From assembly GCF_032062135.1 (NCBI RefSeq), contig NC_092860.1, positions 125,677,455 to 125,741,454 of the forward strand: a DNA stretch of 64,000 bases. Reading direction: 5' to 3'. Below are positions 50,570-62,383 of the stretch, one piece after another. Both the position numbers and the translations under genes were made by a program. The notes below the pieces were generated by a model. The model was given only the letters and a program-made list of their open reading frames with translations. It searched no databases and was not told where the DNA came from. This stretch comes from Pyxicephalus adspersus (taxonomy: Eukaryota > Chordata > Amphibia > Anura > Pyxicephalidae). Positions within the stretch are counted from its first letter, which is position 1. Every line of letters begins with the position of its first letter.

Positions 50570-52268
50570 GTAAGACAATGAAAAGAACAGAATCTGTAGC
50601 CAAAATATACTAGCGAAAGCACAACTGTGAAATCACTTATCAAGTATCAGAATGTAGGGCTGGTTTGGTTCCCCATTCCTACAGATGCTGTTTAGAGCAT
50701 AGTAAGTGCCTCTCAGTTGTGGTAGCAGAATCTGGGTTCATAAAATAAAAGATAAACTGGATGAAACTCAGCAGTGAGCTAAATAAAGGGGAATAATTTT
50801 TATAGATAGCATCATCGAATACCTGTTTGTGTCTAGAAGAGACCCTGTCACCGGATCATTCAATAATGGTCTTTGTTAAGGTTCATTGTGTATTTGACAT
50901 AATAAATGTATGGTTTCTATCTGTAAAAGCATCCTTTGTATAGCCATCTTGGATGCAGCCCCAACAGACTGACAGTTGTCATTTTAAGTGATACTTACTG
51001 CAATATTGTCTAAGTGGCTTCCTACAGCTACCATTTTATTTTCTTAACCACTTCAGTACTCATGCCTTTGTACGTAGAAACCTATCTATAGGGGCATTTG
51101 ACCTGGTATGCCTCAAAATTCTCCTGAGCAGAAGAGTCAAACCGCATTGAGTAACTTTAAGGCATAATGTTGGAAATCAAAACTTTTTAATGAGATATCT
51201 GTCTATATGTATAAAAACTTTGATATGAAACTATGGGCATATTAAAAATGACATAGTATTAAGGGGGTTTTGATTCTTCTTCATTAACACAGCTTTTTAT
51301 CCCAAGTACCGCCCGTTATGTCATTTTTTTTTTTTTTTTGCCTTTCATTATTTTTCATTCATTTTGCTTTTATGTACACTTTTAGTCCATCCTCCACCCC
51401 CAAAGACAGAAAACATGCTGCATTTCTGAAAAATAATACAATTTTAAACACATTTCATTATGCTGAACTAATGATATGTAACACAACCCTAACCTGAAGT
51501 GTCTAATTTGATACTTCCTTTTTTTGTGTTAATATGGGTTAGGATTGCATACCGTCAGCAATTTCAGCCTATTGTACATTATTAAAGCTGCATATATATT
51601 CCATCATAGTGTGGTTATACTTCTTGAAAATGAACTTTTCAGTTGTATTTTTCCTCACACAGTGTGTACAAATAAATAGTTGATGCAACTCTCTATGTAT
51701 TTGGCTGAGTTTCCCAAGAAGGCAACAATCAGCACCACAGAATACAAAGCATATTGCATTTAATTTGGAGTCTAAAGCCCCCAAACAATCAGATACAGAA
51801 GTAATTAGATGACACAGAGCAATTGTTAAGATTAGCGAGATTCAAAAACTCATTGCAACCAAGTATCACATTAAATATTACCTTCCACAGTGTGTTCTGA
51901 CTGGCTGCAGTGAGTTACTGGCATTTATCATCACTGGTTTTAATACATACATTTAGCTTGGTTTCTAATTTTTCATTTTGGTGAATAAAGCACCCAATAA
52001 AACGTACAAATTTCTTAACATTTGAGATTTGGCCGCTGGGACTCCACCAAAATCTTTCATTGTAACTAAATTAGGTAAATTTATTATGCATGAAACTCTG
52101 CACACATCTGAGTATCGGGAAGCTCCACATGCTGTGCTTTGTAGATTGTTTCCCTGTCACAGTGGGAATACTGCTTAGATGATTTCTTTGCATTTAAAAT
52201 GTAAGTCAGGCTAAAAACATTTGATTCTCCAGCTTTGGCTAAAGTGTGAAAGAACTACCACCAAGTTT

Positions 52269-52509
52269 TTTTTACTTCTATCCAGGGCTCTGTTAATAAA
52301 TTTTTTTCTCACTCCCTATCCTTCTGACAATGATTTCAATAGGCGACAAGTAAGGCAAGATCTGCAACAGGAATAAAATCTAACAAAGGTTTTTAGCCTT
52401 CAGCTACTGTGCCAGGAAATGCATTTTTTTTTTTTGGTATTGAAGAGCTCTCCTCATTCCCTGTCTGGAGTGGAAATTCTTCCAACAGAGCCCTAGATAG
52501 AAGTAAAAA
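52269..52509. mobile_element. MITE with 26-bp terminal inverted repeats
   Basis: The left end 'tttttacttctatccagggc' plus tctgtt pairs with the right end 'aacagagccctagatagaag' plus taaaaa, with a single mismatch in 26. The element is about 241 bp. Target duplication is unclear. It is non-coding. Confidence 0.75.
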
Positions 52510-52644
52510 TCTGACAGGTCTGATTCAGATCAGGTATTCTGAGATTTACAACCTGCTTGAGACCCCCACTCTAAAGAACCCAAGTCACAAATTGCCAGGA
52601 ACCCTGCAGGGCCAGCAAAGCCTTTTGACTTCCCTTGTGACAGT

Positions 52645-52848
52645 GGGCCTGATTTATTAAAGCTCTCCAAGGCTAGAGAGGATACACTTTCATCGGTGAA
52701 ACTGGGTGATCCTGAAAACCTGGAATGGATTTTGCTATCAAATGTTTTGAATCCTGGACCAGATTTATTCCACGTTTGCTTGATCACCCAACTTCTCTGA
52801 TGGAAGTGTATCCTCTCCAGCCTTCAGGAGCTTTAATAAATCGGGCCC
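52645..52848. mobile_element. Palindromic MITE ('gctctccaa' ends), copy 2
   Basis: The left arm 'gggcctgatttattaaagct' with 'ctccaaggctagagaggata' pairs with the right arm 'tatcctctccagccttcagg' through 'agctttaataaatcgggccc'. It is the same family as 7375-7547. An open frame on each strand crosses it by chance. Confidence 0.85.
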
Positions 52849-53329
52849 ATTATCAGTGTAATAGTACATTGTAGCTGAAATATATTAATTGTCATCATAG
52901 AATGGTAGAGAAACGTAAGTGGTAACTTTTTCTCCAGTTTTGCTGTGTATGGTATGCCATGGCAGGCTGGTTGTCAGCTTTATGCCATGTTGGACCATTT
53001 CTGTAAATATGGTTCTTGGTTGCCATCAATATAGCATGGATTGTATAGGCATTTACCTGCATTAAAAACATATATTTTTTTTACTGCGGGATAGAAAAGG
53101 AGGTTTTAAAAAAAAAATCAGATTTCTGACAACCTTGAAATTTTAAAATCTCAGGCCTCAGCTTTTATGCTCTTTACACAAATCTGTGTCTGACTGAGTT
53201 GCTATTTACACAGCCATATGAAATCATATTGATTGGGCTTACCTTTTTCCATCACAAAGTACTTTGATCCTTTATAGGTAAAGCTACTTATCTTTCATCT
53301 AACACCTGTTCTAATCTCTTGTTTCATAG

Positions 53330-53412
53330 ATGAAGGGGCTCTCGTCCGAGCAGCAAAACAACTGCGTTTTGTATTTACGGGAAGAACACCGGATTCAGTC
53401 ATTATTGAGTCA
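53330..53412 (+). CDS. atp8a1: atp8a1 exon: N-domain (DEGALVRAAKQLRFVFTGRT)
   Basis: This 83-nt exon completes Asp and encodes EGALVRAAKQLRFVFTGRTP then DSVIIES. 'DEGALV' is the conserved nucleotide-binding-domain motif of P4-ATPases. Human differs by N for R in 'QLNFVF'. The acceptor is gtttcatag and the donor is gtaagt. It ends in phase 0. Confidence 0.97.
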
Positions 53413-55731
53413 GTAAGTACAGCAAAGTTTTGCATAGTGCATAGTTTTTTCTTGGCGTTATAAAACATGCAAAATTTGCCTTTGTCAGGCCTGCTAAATA
53501 AAACCAGTATATACCCACTGCTGTGTTCTATGCAATAGAAGTAACCCTATGATCCAGAATCATTGACTTGCTACTAACTTAAAGCTTTGCACGTTTCAGC
53601 TTAAAATGTACTTTTTTTTTTCCAATGTATATTTGGGCATCTATCACAAAGTGTCCCCAGGTGCATATTGCTGGTTGTCAGGGAATATAGTTTATCATAT
53701 ACGGGACACTTTTAACTATTTTGAGAATAAGGGGAGACTTTGTGCATTGTAAGAGCAATTTTTGCACATATTTAATCAGCTGTAATATGATGTGAAAGAT
53801 TGTCCAGATTTAGAAACCATTACCAAACATGGTTTTCATGAGAAATAAAACCCAGCCAGCTTCTGGAGACTTTCATTTGAATTGCAGAAATTGTAAATTG
53901 CTCTACTATGTCCTATCTCAGACTGATTTCTGATTGGGAAGATTTGCTTTCATTATATACATCTGAGCAGCTTTAATGTTGTAATGAGAATAGCTCTAGT
54001 CTTTGCTTTAGGCATCGATAAGAAGTTTCTCACCAAAGGAACTTTTTTGCAGGGTATGTCAGGTTGGTTTCTAGCAAGTTCTGTACCCTGTTAGAATGAC
54101 ATATTGAAAGGAAGAGACATTAGAATTTTTTGACAATTAATAAAAATCAACAGATTTAATTAATAAAAATTGCATTAATGCTTGTGAACCAGTAACATAT
54201 GCTTTGTCATCTCAGTTAGTGGTCATAACATATCCCTTTAAATCTTAACTACAATTTGATATTTTTATTTATTGCTTCCTGAATGCCTTTGCCATGCTAA
54301 CTTTACACCTTTGCACTTACCTTTGATCGGGTCAGAGAGCCATGACTTATACTGCACTCAGTCTTTTTCTTATCTGCATGACCAAGGCTTATAGTGAGAT
54401 TGCTTTTCCATCAGGATTTATTGAGAATACCCAGGCTGAGAGGAGGTCTGGATTGCAGTATGTCATAGATCATGGCTCCAGGGCCAGGTCAGCTTCTGAT
54501 TTAATGCAAGTACAACAGATTACAATTTACATTAATTAATTAATTAATTAATTAATACATGGTCGTATGACTAGAGTTTCAGTGAGAACCTTCACATTCT
54601 AAGCGAGATCTGAACAGACAAGGGGGCATTTTTTTTGCTGCTTCTTTTATACCAATAAATGTCAAATTCTAGCTGGCTTCTTTCTTTTTCTTTCTTCTAT
54701 TCCTGACTACACATTGCTTAACCATTAATCCAGCATGCCACTCATTTGTTGGCTTCTACAGAATATCTTAAAATAATAGCACACATCAGGATAAACTTGT
54801 GAAACATATTTTTAAGATTGCTGTTTTAAGTTAGTGCCAAATGTTTGGTGTTATAAATGAGTGGAGCTCTGACACTTGCCCACTTTCTCCCACATTTCGG
54901 TCACTGTTATGGATTGCTTTCTTGACCAGTAAAAATGTGCATAAGGCCAAAGAGGAAGCACAAGCTTCAACTGATGATGTTTTGCATGTTCAGATTGACC
55001 AGCACTTAGGTGCCTGTAATACCCCCACTTAACCCATTTCAATTTAATATTCCAAAAACAAAAGGAAGCTGTATTTTTGGCAATGACAGACAAAAGTGTA
55101 AGTAAAGTAAGATTTATAGGAAATGTGTGGAATTTAGGCCATTTCCCCTTGTAGTTGTAGCTGTAATGCACCAAACCAGGTCAGGTGTTCCCAATTTTCT
55201 TCATCTTACCAACTCTGACAGATCTTAGTAAGCAGCTTATGGTGAATTGCAAAAAAAAAACACATGTATAAAAGTATAGTTCTAAACACACTTCCTTTTT
55301 TATAGATTAGGAAAGGTTAAGAACATCTGCCAGGTTTTTAATTGTGTGTCCCTACTGGGAAGATGCTTTCTCAGTTCTGATCCTTGTGACTGTGGTCATT
55401 GAGACTGGATGTCTCTCAAATGGGGATACACTATTATTTTGGGCTTGGGTTATATTGAGTGTTCGATTTTATTGCTGTCTATGCTTACTTTATATCCAAG
55501 TGACCATGGTCTCCAGGCCAGAAAGTAAGGGGAATTCTCTTCCACTTACTGCAAAAAAATCTGTAGGTGGTTCTCCGTCTCTTCGTGATAGAAAAAAAAG
55601 TTTTGCCTGGAGTTACTTTAAGATAAAAACCTTTAGCACAGTTGCATATTTAATGAGTTGTATTAGCAGTTCACTGATTGATACTTTTGTTGCCTTGAGA
55701 TGTTTTTTAATTGATTTAAAATCTCTTTCAG
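53413..55731 (+). other. atp8a1: atp8a1 intron
   Basis: An (ATTA)n microsatellite lies at about 54531-54555. A 136-codon frame that reads into the next exon (55344-55754) is intronic in all but its last few codons. Nothing else is recognised. Confidence 0.7.
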
Positions 55732-55781
55732 CTCGGTCAGGAGGAAAGATTTGAGCTGCTTAATGTGTTGGAGTTTACAAG
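55732..55781 (+). CDS. atp8a1: atp8a1 exon: N-domain (LGQEERFELLNVLEFT)
   Basis: This 50-nt exon encodes LGQEERFELLNVLEFT plus two bases of Ser. It matches human LGQEERYELLNVLEFT with one conservative change. The acceptor is atctctttcag and the donor is gtaaat. It starts in phase 0, and the Ser is completed at 55945. Confidence 0.96.
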
Positions 55782-55944
55782 GTAAATATGTAATTATGGT
55801 CATGTTTAAGAATGCCAAATGTATTGTATTATAATTTCACATGGATCAGAACACAATGTGTCTTCTGTCATTCCTTTTAGTAATAGAGATATGGCTTAAT
55901 CTTTGCTAAATACTTTGTTGTATGCCATTTTTTTTTCTTTCCAG

Positions 55945-56014
55945 TAATAGAAAACGTATGTCTGTGATCGTTCGTAATTCATCAGGAAAACTGAGATTGT
56001 ACTGCAAGGGGGCT
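55945..56014 (+). CDS. atp8a1: atp8a1 exon: KGA ATP-binding motif
   Basis: This 70-nt exon completes Ser and encodes [20 protein letters not shown] then KGA. 'RKRMSVIVR' and 'LYCKGAD' (the Asp comes from the next exon) form part of the ATP-binding pocket. The acceptor is tctttccag and the donor is gtaagt. The intron before it is only 163 bp. It ends in phase 0. Confidence 0.97.
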
Positions 56015-56428
56015 GTAAGTAGGCTAAATTTGTGACAGAATTAAATATAAAATGTGGGCTAGATATCCAACTGTATCTATGTATACACACTGAAACTGGT
56101 GATTTCAAAACCGTGCTTTTTTGGTCTGTTGTTTTAGTCAGAATGGGTGTTGTCCAACCTCTTTATCCTGACCATGTCTGGTAAAAGCCTATTAGTGATG
56201 AGCATGAACCCTCATATCCTGTAAAGCATGTATGATTCAGGCCCCAATCATATGGACTGTCCATGGCTGCCCTGACTTGCATCCTAAATCTTAGTTTAAA
56301 GATTTGAGCGTTCACTAAAACAAAATCAGATTCCACCTGCATCCTGCTTACTGGTTTCCCTCTCAATTTCCTTTGTTCTGTATGTCTTATTCTGTATATA
56401 TCACATGTACTCTTTTCCTTAAAAATAG
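56015..56428 (+). other. atp8a1: atp8a1 intron
   Basis: This is a plain 414-base intron with nothing recognised. Confidence 0.75.
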
Positions 56429-56513
56429 GATACAGTCATTTATGACCGTTTGGCAGAAACCTCAAAGTACAAAGAGATCACGTTAAAACATCTGGAGCAA
56501 TTTGCTACTGAAG
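56429..56513 (+). CDS. atp8a1: atp8a1 exon: N-domain (DTVIYDRLAETSKYKEITLK)
   Basis: This 85-nt exon encodes DTVIYDRLAETSKYKEITLK then HLEQFATE plus one base. By recollection it is identical to human. The acceptor is ttaaaaatag and the donor is gtatgg. The final base starts the Gly finished at 57157. Confidence 0.97.
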
Positions 56514-57156
56514 GTATGGTCAACACTCCTGTATGGTGAGAATATTGTAGGTAAAAAACAATAAAAGCATGTTTTCCAATTCACAATTGATTCTAAACAG
56601 GAATATTACAATTTCAGTACATGTTTGATGAAAGGCTACCCAGATCTATGGGAGTACTTGTAAAAACAATTGTGTCAATTCATGTTTCTTGATATTTGAG
56701 GTCTCTAAACACCCTATGGACCAAAGTAACGTTTACATTTCTTCAATGTTTTCAGCAAGCTTTGTCATTTTTTTAAGTTAAAATAAAAACATAGTAGTAA
56801 CATAGATCTTTCAGGACAAACAATGCTTTCAATAAGTAGATATTGTCGTATGTCAAAAATAATTGCAAAAACAAATACAATCCAAGGACTAAAGAAAATA
56901 CACAATTTGTGCATATACAGTCTTACAATGGTGTGGTTTCCATCTTGAATTGAACTCCTATAGTATGGAATTTTTTTGAAAATTATGGCATATTACAACC
57001 TGCGCTGCCAGACAAACAACATTTTGTCTGTTAAAAAAAAAAAAAAAGGTGCAGCAATGCCTCAAAAACCCTAAATTGGGAGTTTTTGGTGTATCCACCA
57101 TTCCATAATTCACAGTCTTGTTGAAATGATTTCACAGCAAGATGTTTTGTTCACAG
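56514..57156 (+). other. atp8a1: atp8a1 intron
   Basis: This is a 643-base intron with a poly-A run near 57034-57048 and no recognised repeat or gene. Confidence 0.75.
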
Positions 57157-57296
57157 GTTTAAGAACACTCTGCTTTGCTGTAGCTGCCATCCCTGACAGA
57201 GATTATGAGGAATGGCTGGATGTTTACCACAGAGCCTCCACCTCTATACAGAACAGAGGTCTGAAACTGGAAGAGTGCTATGAACTAATAGAGAAG
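57157..57296 (+). CDS. atp8a1: atp8a1 exon: N-domain C-terminal helices, GC donor
   Basis: This 140-nt exon completes Gly and encodes LRTLCFAVAAIPDRDYEEWL, DVYHRASTSIQNRGLKLEEC and YELIEK. 'GLRTLCFA' and 'ELIEK' are conserved; the middle (human EISESDFQEWRAVYQRAS) is divergent but alignable. The acceptor is gttcacag. The donor is not GT: the sequence is gagaag|gcaagt, a GC splice site with an otherwise strong consensus. The exon ends in phase 0 and joins the AAC of exon 62245. Confidence 0.95.
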
Positions 57297-58928
57297 GCAA
57301 GTGGATTTGAATCATGTCTTACACATATGCTGACATCCTAGCTCTGTTTTGCTTGCTAGGGCTTGTTTGCATTGTAGCCCACATCATGGTATGAATAAGA
57401 ACATGGATTACACAACACACTGGATGTGTCCACAGTGCTTTGTAATACATACACACAACCCCCATTGTCTTGTAATAAGAGATATCATGCTTGTGCTATA
57501 TTATCATTTGTTAGAGCCCATTTTCAGTTCTGAAGTCCCCAATTGCCTACAAGTCCCCAGTCCTAACGTCCCCAATTGCCTACAAGTCTAGTGCTCGTAC
57601 AATAATCACAGATTACTGTAACATCCATTAGAAACCCACTCTGAAACAACATTCCGTAGTTATGCAAACCAGCCTGCAATTATTCCCTCAATCACTATGC
57701 TTCTACCCTTAATTCACAAAGCCCAGGACTCTCCCCCTTGTATTCAGTGACATAAATATGAACATTCGATATGAACAATATTAAAAATATTTTTTATGCA
57801 GCAAATACATAATCTCTACATTGCAATGTAAATGGTACTTGGGTCAATAGACAAAAACATTTGGATACACTTGTACATGGTAGTTTACCTAAATTTGCAG
57901 TGTGACCCACAAAGCTATATTCAGAAGACTAGTATCTAGCTTGCTACATGAATAAAGCATTCAGTGATATTGACTGCACTCTGCAGGGGGCCAAAGCATA
58001 TCGCCAACACAAAATATTTATACCAGAGATTACATTTTCTGCATCCTGGCCATCAATCTCTAGCCCATTTAATTTTATACTTTCATAGTCTGTTCTTGGA
58101 TTGATCCTTCCTGAACAACCAGCTGATGTCATCTTTTTTTCAACTTGCAGTATATTAACTCATGGAAATGCACCTGTGGCTTTACTTTTCCATTACCAGA
58201 TATATTATTTTTACACCTGCATGAGCTTTCATTTATAGTTCATTCCATCATATTCATATATTTTTGTGCCTATCCACTTTATTCTAAACTTCTTAGAGTC
58301 TCTCTCTTTTTGGAAGCACAGTGGTTGAACAGGTAATTAATAATTTATTAGAAATGAAGTCATTTCAAGATTTACAGCTCTGACAGTGTTTACCTCAACA
58401 GCCAGGTATTTCTTTATTAATTTGCATAGAACTGTAACCTGTAGAACATAGGCAGATACCAGCCTCGGCAAAATCTCAAAACAGTTCCACCATTTATTGG
58501 AACAAGAGGGTCAGTCCTATTTAGTGAAGTATGATCAGCTGTAGCTTTGGTGCTTGTTCATATACAAATGGTGTTCTATTCAATCACACTAGGGAAATTA
58601 GGTTTAAAGTAATACCTCCACAGCCACCGACTCTATAGAACATACATCTGAACTGCTGGAATAAAAATGTGGTGCAATGTCAAATGTCAATAAGAATAAC
58701 CTAGTAGATCACCGTAGTTTTTTCCATACCAGGCCAGTGCCTTACAATGCAAAGCCACAGCCACTCAGTGCAAGCTTGCTAGTTTGTGCATCAATCATTT
58801 AAATTCTTTATTTTGTGACTTGCTACTGTCTAATACTTGTTCAGCAACCTGAAGTGTCTCTTTGGCCTTAAAATATTGCAACATTTCTGTATTACGCAGA
58901 AGTTGTTTTTCTTGAATATATTATACCA

Positions 58929-59170
58929 AGGCTGTCAAACTAGCGGCCTGTGTGCCACATGTGGCTTGTGTTGCCACCACCTAGGTAATGCAATCTTTAC
59001 AGGCAGTGAGATGTCAAGTCATTGACTGCTTTTGGTGTTGCAGCCCCCCACACATCCTGAGAGGTGGTCCATGTGCATTACTCACTGGCATAGTGTTGTT
59101 CCAGTGTAGTAGGAAGCAGTCCAGGCATGTGTGTTCTGGTAAGGTACCACTCGGCACCGGATTGTCACTC
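58929..59170. mobile_element. Possible hAT-like fragment
   Basis: The sequence 'aaggctgtcaaactagcggc' followed by ctgtgtgccacatgtggc resembles the left end of a vertebrate hAT family ('ggtgtcaaactggcggcc' type, recalled). No convincing right end or 8-bp duplication was identified, so the end coordinate is a guess. Confidence 0.35.
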
Positions 59171-60927
59171 CTGAAACAGTGGGATGATTGAGAGGGATAT
59201 ATTATGAGTTCCCCATATTACAGTATTTGTTTTTTTGAGCTGCTGAACCTGCCAGTAGATCTGTTTAATGTTCCACTTAAACATTGTGGCCGCAGCATTC
59301 TCACCCTGTAGACATGGAGTTTTAGATATGAAATTGTTCAGAAATATGACATTATACACCAACAGTTTTACTTGTTTACCAACAGACTACAAAGACCTTC
59401 TGTAACAAAACATACTGTCTAGTGTTGGAAGTTTTTGTCTCTGTCACATTTCCTCAATAGCATAAAGGCCTGAATATTCACACCTAAATGCAACCACAAA
59501 TGGCTAAGTTCAAAATGTTGGCCTTCTATGTTCCATGATTCTATAACAGAAATATCTGAAAGGTGCAGTCTGAGGAAGGCACCCTTTAAACCCAACACCA
59601 AGAGGTTTGCTCAGGACAATGGGGGTTGAACAACTTATTGGCTGGTACAGAAGTCTCATTGGTAATTACATGAATAGCTGGTTTTCAGGCTTTGCCTCCT
59701 AAGGTTGTGCAACAAATGAGGTTAAGGGTCCCATCACTTTTTGCTGTGCCATCTGGTTTCAAAGTGTTTTGATTAAACAGAATATTTCTAATAATGACTC
59801 TAAAGCAATGTCTGTTTTTTTTCAATACAGAATAAACAATGAGGGGTGGCAATTATTTTTGCAAGTTTCAGATTTTTTGGGTTCATTTTTTTTTCTTGCA
59901 TAGGGTTCCGAACAAATTTGTATTTTTGTTTTGTTTGTCACAACCCCTGTAACTAGACTTTTATTTGGACAACTTGGCCTGCATGTAAAATGCAGATAAA
60001 GATATTAGAACAAGACTTTTTATTTATTTATTTATGACCTTGGCCTTTCTAAAGACCACTGACCTTTTAGAAAGTCAATTCTAAAGTTTGTTAGCTCATT
60101 AAGGTAAAAAGTTACTAAATAAAGAGTTGACTATCTTGTGTAACATACATGTAATGTGGGAGAGCGAGGCTCCTCACCTCAGGACCACAAAATGTTTTCA
60201 GCTGTGCCCATTTTCCAAGAGACGCCGTTATTAAAGGCGCTAATTTAATCAGAACTCTGCACAATGTTTGACATGTCATCAGGAGGCAGAGTGCTAAGAC
60301 CTGCAATTCTGAAGTGGAAAAAGGATTTTTCTGTTTTTATGCAGCTGGCCAGGTAGGTTTGCCTTTTCTGTGATACCATTCTGTATTAATTTACCATAAA
60401 AAGCTGTAAATTGGACATTTATGAAACTCCATTGATGTTGAGCAGGTACATGCTCTGCAGCTCTAATAAGTGTGCAGATGTGTGAACTACATTAGAGCAG
60501 CTGGTGGTGGAAACATACTCACCAGATTAGTTGTTTCATTGAATGCGGGCCTATGTTACAGATTCTCCCTTCATAATATATAAAATTTAATGTAATCCTG
60601 CTACTGGTTACAACAAAGAGACTCTGAACACTAATATTGTGACACTGTTTATTGCATACCCAAACAGTTTTATCAGATGCAGCTCAGTGATTCATAACAT
60701 ATAAAAAAGGAAGACGTTTCTGTAACCTTTAGCAGAGGAAGGAAGGCAGGTTTGTATGTGAGAACCTGTTGTTCAGATGTGTGTGTTTGTTTAATGTGGT
60801 GTGCACATTAGTCTCTCCCCTGTATCCAGACACTTTTTCTTACACTACACTACCTACACTTTACTTACCAGTAGTTGTGTCAGATGGCCATTGAACTACA
60901 CAGTTCTCTCCTTAGATTAACAGAGTA

Positions 60928-61480
60928 CAGTGCTACCTTGGTATAAGTCCTTCATTCGTTCCAGATCCTTGGACTTATACCAAACACATTTTTCCCATAA
61001 GAAATCAAAGGAAAATGATTAATCCGTTCCCATGAAAAAAAATCCTATAGTTATTGGCATATTATACATTGATGGGGTTGTATAAAATAATTTAAACACT
61101 GCTTAATACTAAAGTACATAAATACAAAAGCAATTAGATGAAATAAATGAAAATTTAACCTCACTTTACCTTGCTGAGAATAGTCGAGTGCCTACTAGGA
61201 TGGTGCTGAGAAGGGAGGAGGAGGAGATGTTATGTATATCACAGAGAGTTATAGTGCGGGTTGTTCACCGAATGGTAGTAACTGGCGCACTGATGCTCGT
61301 GGGCAGTCCTGGCTTTGTCTCGATAGAGGTAAGTAAAGGTAGTGCGCGGTGTTGGGACTCATTTTTACCCATACAAGTTCTAGCACAAAGGTTGTATACC
61401 AAGCAAGATTTTTGGTGTCCAAACAGGACTTATACCAAGCTGGACTTATTCCAAAGCGGACTTATACCGAGGTACCACTG
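60928..61480. mobile_element. Tigger-like element, first copy
   Basis: TA (60926-60927) precedes 'cagtgctaccttggtataag', and the right end 'cttataccgaggtaccactg' is followed by TA (61481-61482). The inverted termini and TA flanks fit the Tc1/mariner-pogo (Tigger) group. At 553 bp it is non-autonomous; frames such as 61188-61532 are chance. It forms the left edge of the ~1.5 kb tandem duplication. Confidence 0.75.
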
Positions 61481-62244
61481 TATATGCAATATTCCCCCAC
61501 ACTATGAACTTCATAACATGAGGGTTAATTAAAATTTAATTAAACCAAACCTACTACACCCCAGTTCATATTACCTTTCACACTCCTCTCTTGCACGTTG
61601 CCCGCCATCATTCCCTCCATGCTCCTTTCCTGCCCGTACTGCCACACTCTTCACTTTTTAGCTCCTCTTCTGCACATACTGCATTTCTTTGGTGTACAAA
61701 TATTGATTCCTCCTCTCTCACCTTCTACACTATCATACTCTTTGCACACTCTTCTGTAATACAGCCTGCTATCATGCCCTCTGCTCTCCTCTTCCACACA
61801 TACTTCTTGATATGTAATATGCTCAACTTTGCTCATTCTGGAATGGTTGTGGTTTTCCTAGTTATAGTATTGTGGCAATAGAAATGTAGGGAAGTAAACC
61901 ACAAGCGAGGACATTACTTGGAAGTGTTGGAATTGTGCCTGTCTTTGCTATACTGAAGAGACACCGCCAGACAATCTCATGTAACGTGTGTTTTTTTGTT
62001 TTTGTTTTTTCTTTTGGAACCAACAATAATGTCTCTCCAACCTAGGACACAGAATAGCCCAATAACACACAGCAAATGACTGATTATCCCAGTAGTTATT
62101 AACGTTTCCATGTTGGTTTTGAATGCGAGCTCGTTTTATTGGTGTTACCTATTCTCCTGTTAATCGTTTTTTTTCTATATCTAAGCGTACAATTTTATAT
62201 ACTGTGCGAATTGTGATCTAATATGTTGTGTTTTTCTTTCTTAG

Positions 62245-62383
62245 AACCTTCATTTGCTTGGAGCAACTGCTATAGAGGACAAGTTGCAGGACAATGTGCC
62301 AGAGACTATCGAGACACTGATTAAAGCTGACATTAGAATATGGATTTTGACTGGAGATAAACAAGAGACCGCTATTAATATTG
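62245..62383 (+). CDS. atp8a1: atp8a1 exon: P-domain TGDKQET, first copy
   Basis: This 139-nt exon encodes [40 protein letters not shown] and ETAINI plus one base of Gly. TGDKQET is the conserved P-domain motif that positions the phosphorylation site and ATP. The acceptor is tttctttcttag and the donor is gtatat. It starts in phase 0 after 57296. The exon is repeated base for base at 63780. Its length is not a multiple of three, so splicing both copies in would shift the frame and soon meet a stop. Confidence 0.96.

Larger units (their letters stand above)
50570..53329 (+). other. atp8a1: atp8a1 intron
   Basis: Two palindromic MITEs (52269-52509 and 52645-52848) are the only features recognised. 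The rest is AT-rich with poly-T runs. Confidence 0.7.
57297..62244 (+). other. atp8a1: atp8a1 intron (GC-AG)
   Basis: The intron begins with GC at 57297 and ends ctttcttag at 62244. It contains a short direct repeat (gtccccaattgcctacaagt at about 57536 and 57568), a possible hAT-type end near 58929, and the Tigger-like element that marks the start of the tandem duplication (60928). No other gene is seen. Confidence 0.7.

Noticed and set aside
55344..55754. 136-codon hydrophobic frame
   Set aside because: Only the last few codons overlap the real exon at 55732, and in a different frame; the rest is intron.
61188..61532. 114-codon frame, repeated as a shorter frame at 62723-62950
   Set aside because: It falls inside the non-autonomous Tigger-like element; conservation between copies only reflects the recent duplication.
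61591..61881. 96-codon frame repeated exactly at 63126-63416
   Set aside because: It is intron sequence duplicated with the exon, with no match to a known protein; the identity reflects duplication, not selection.
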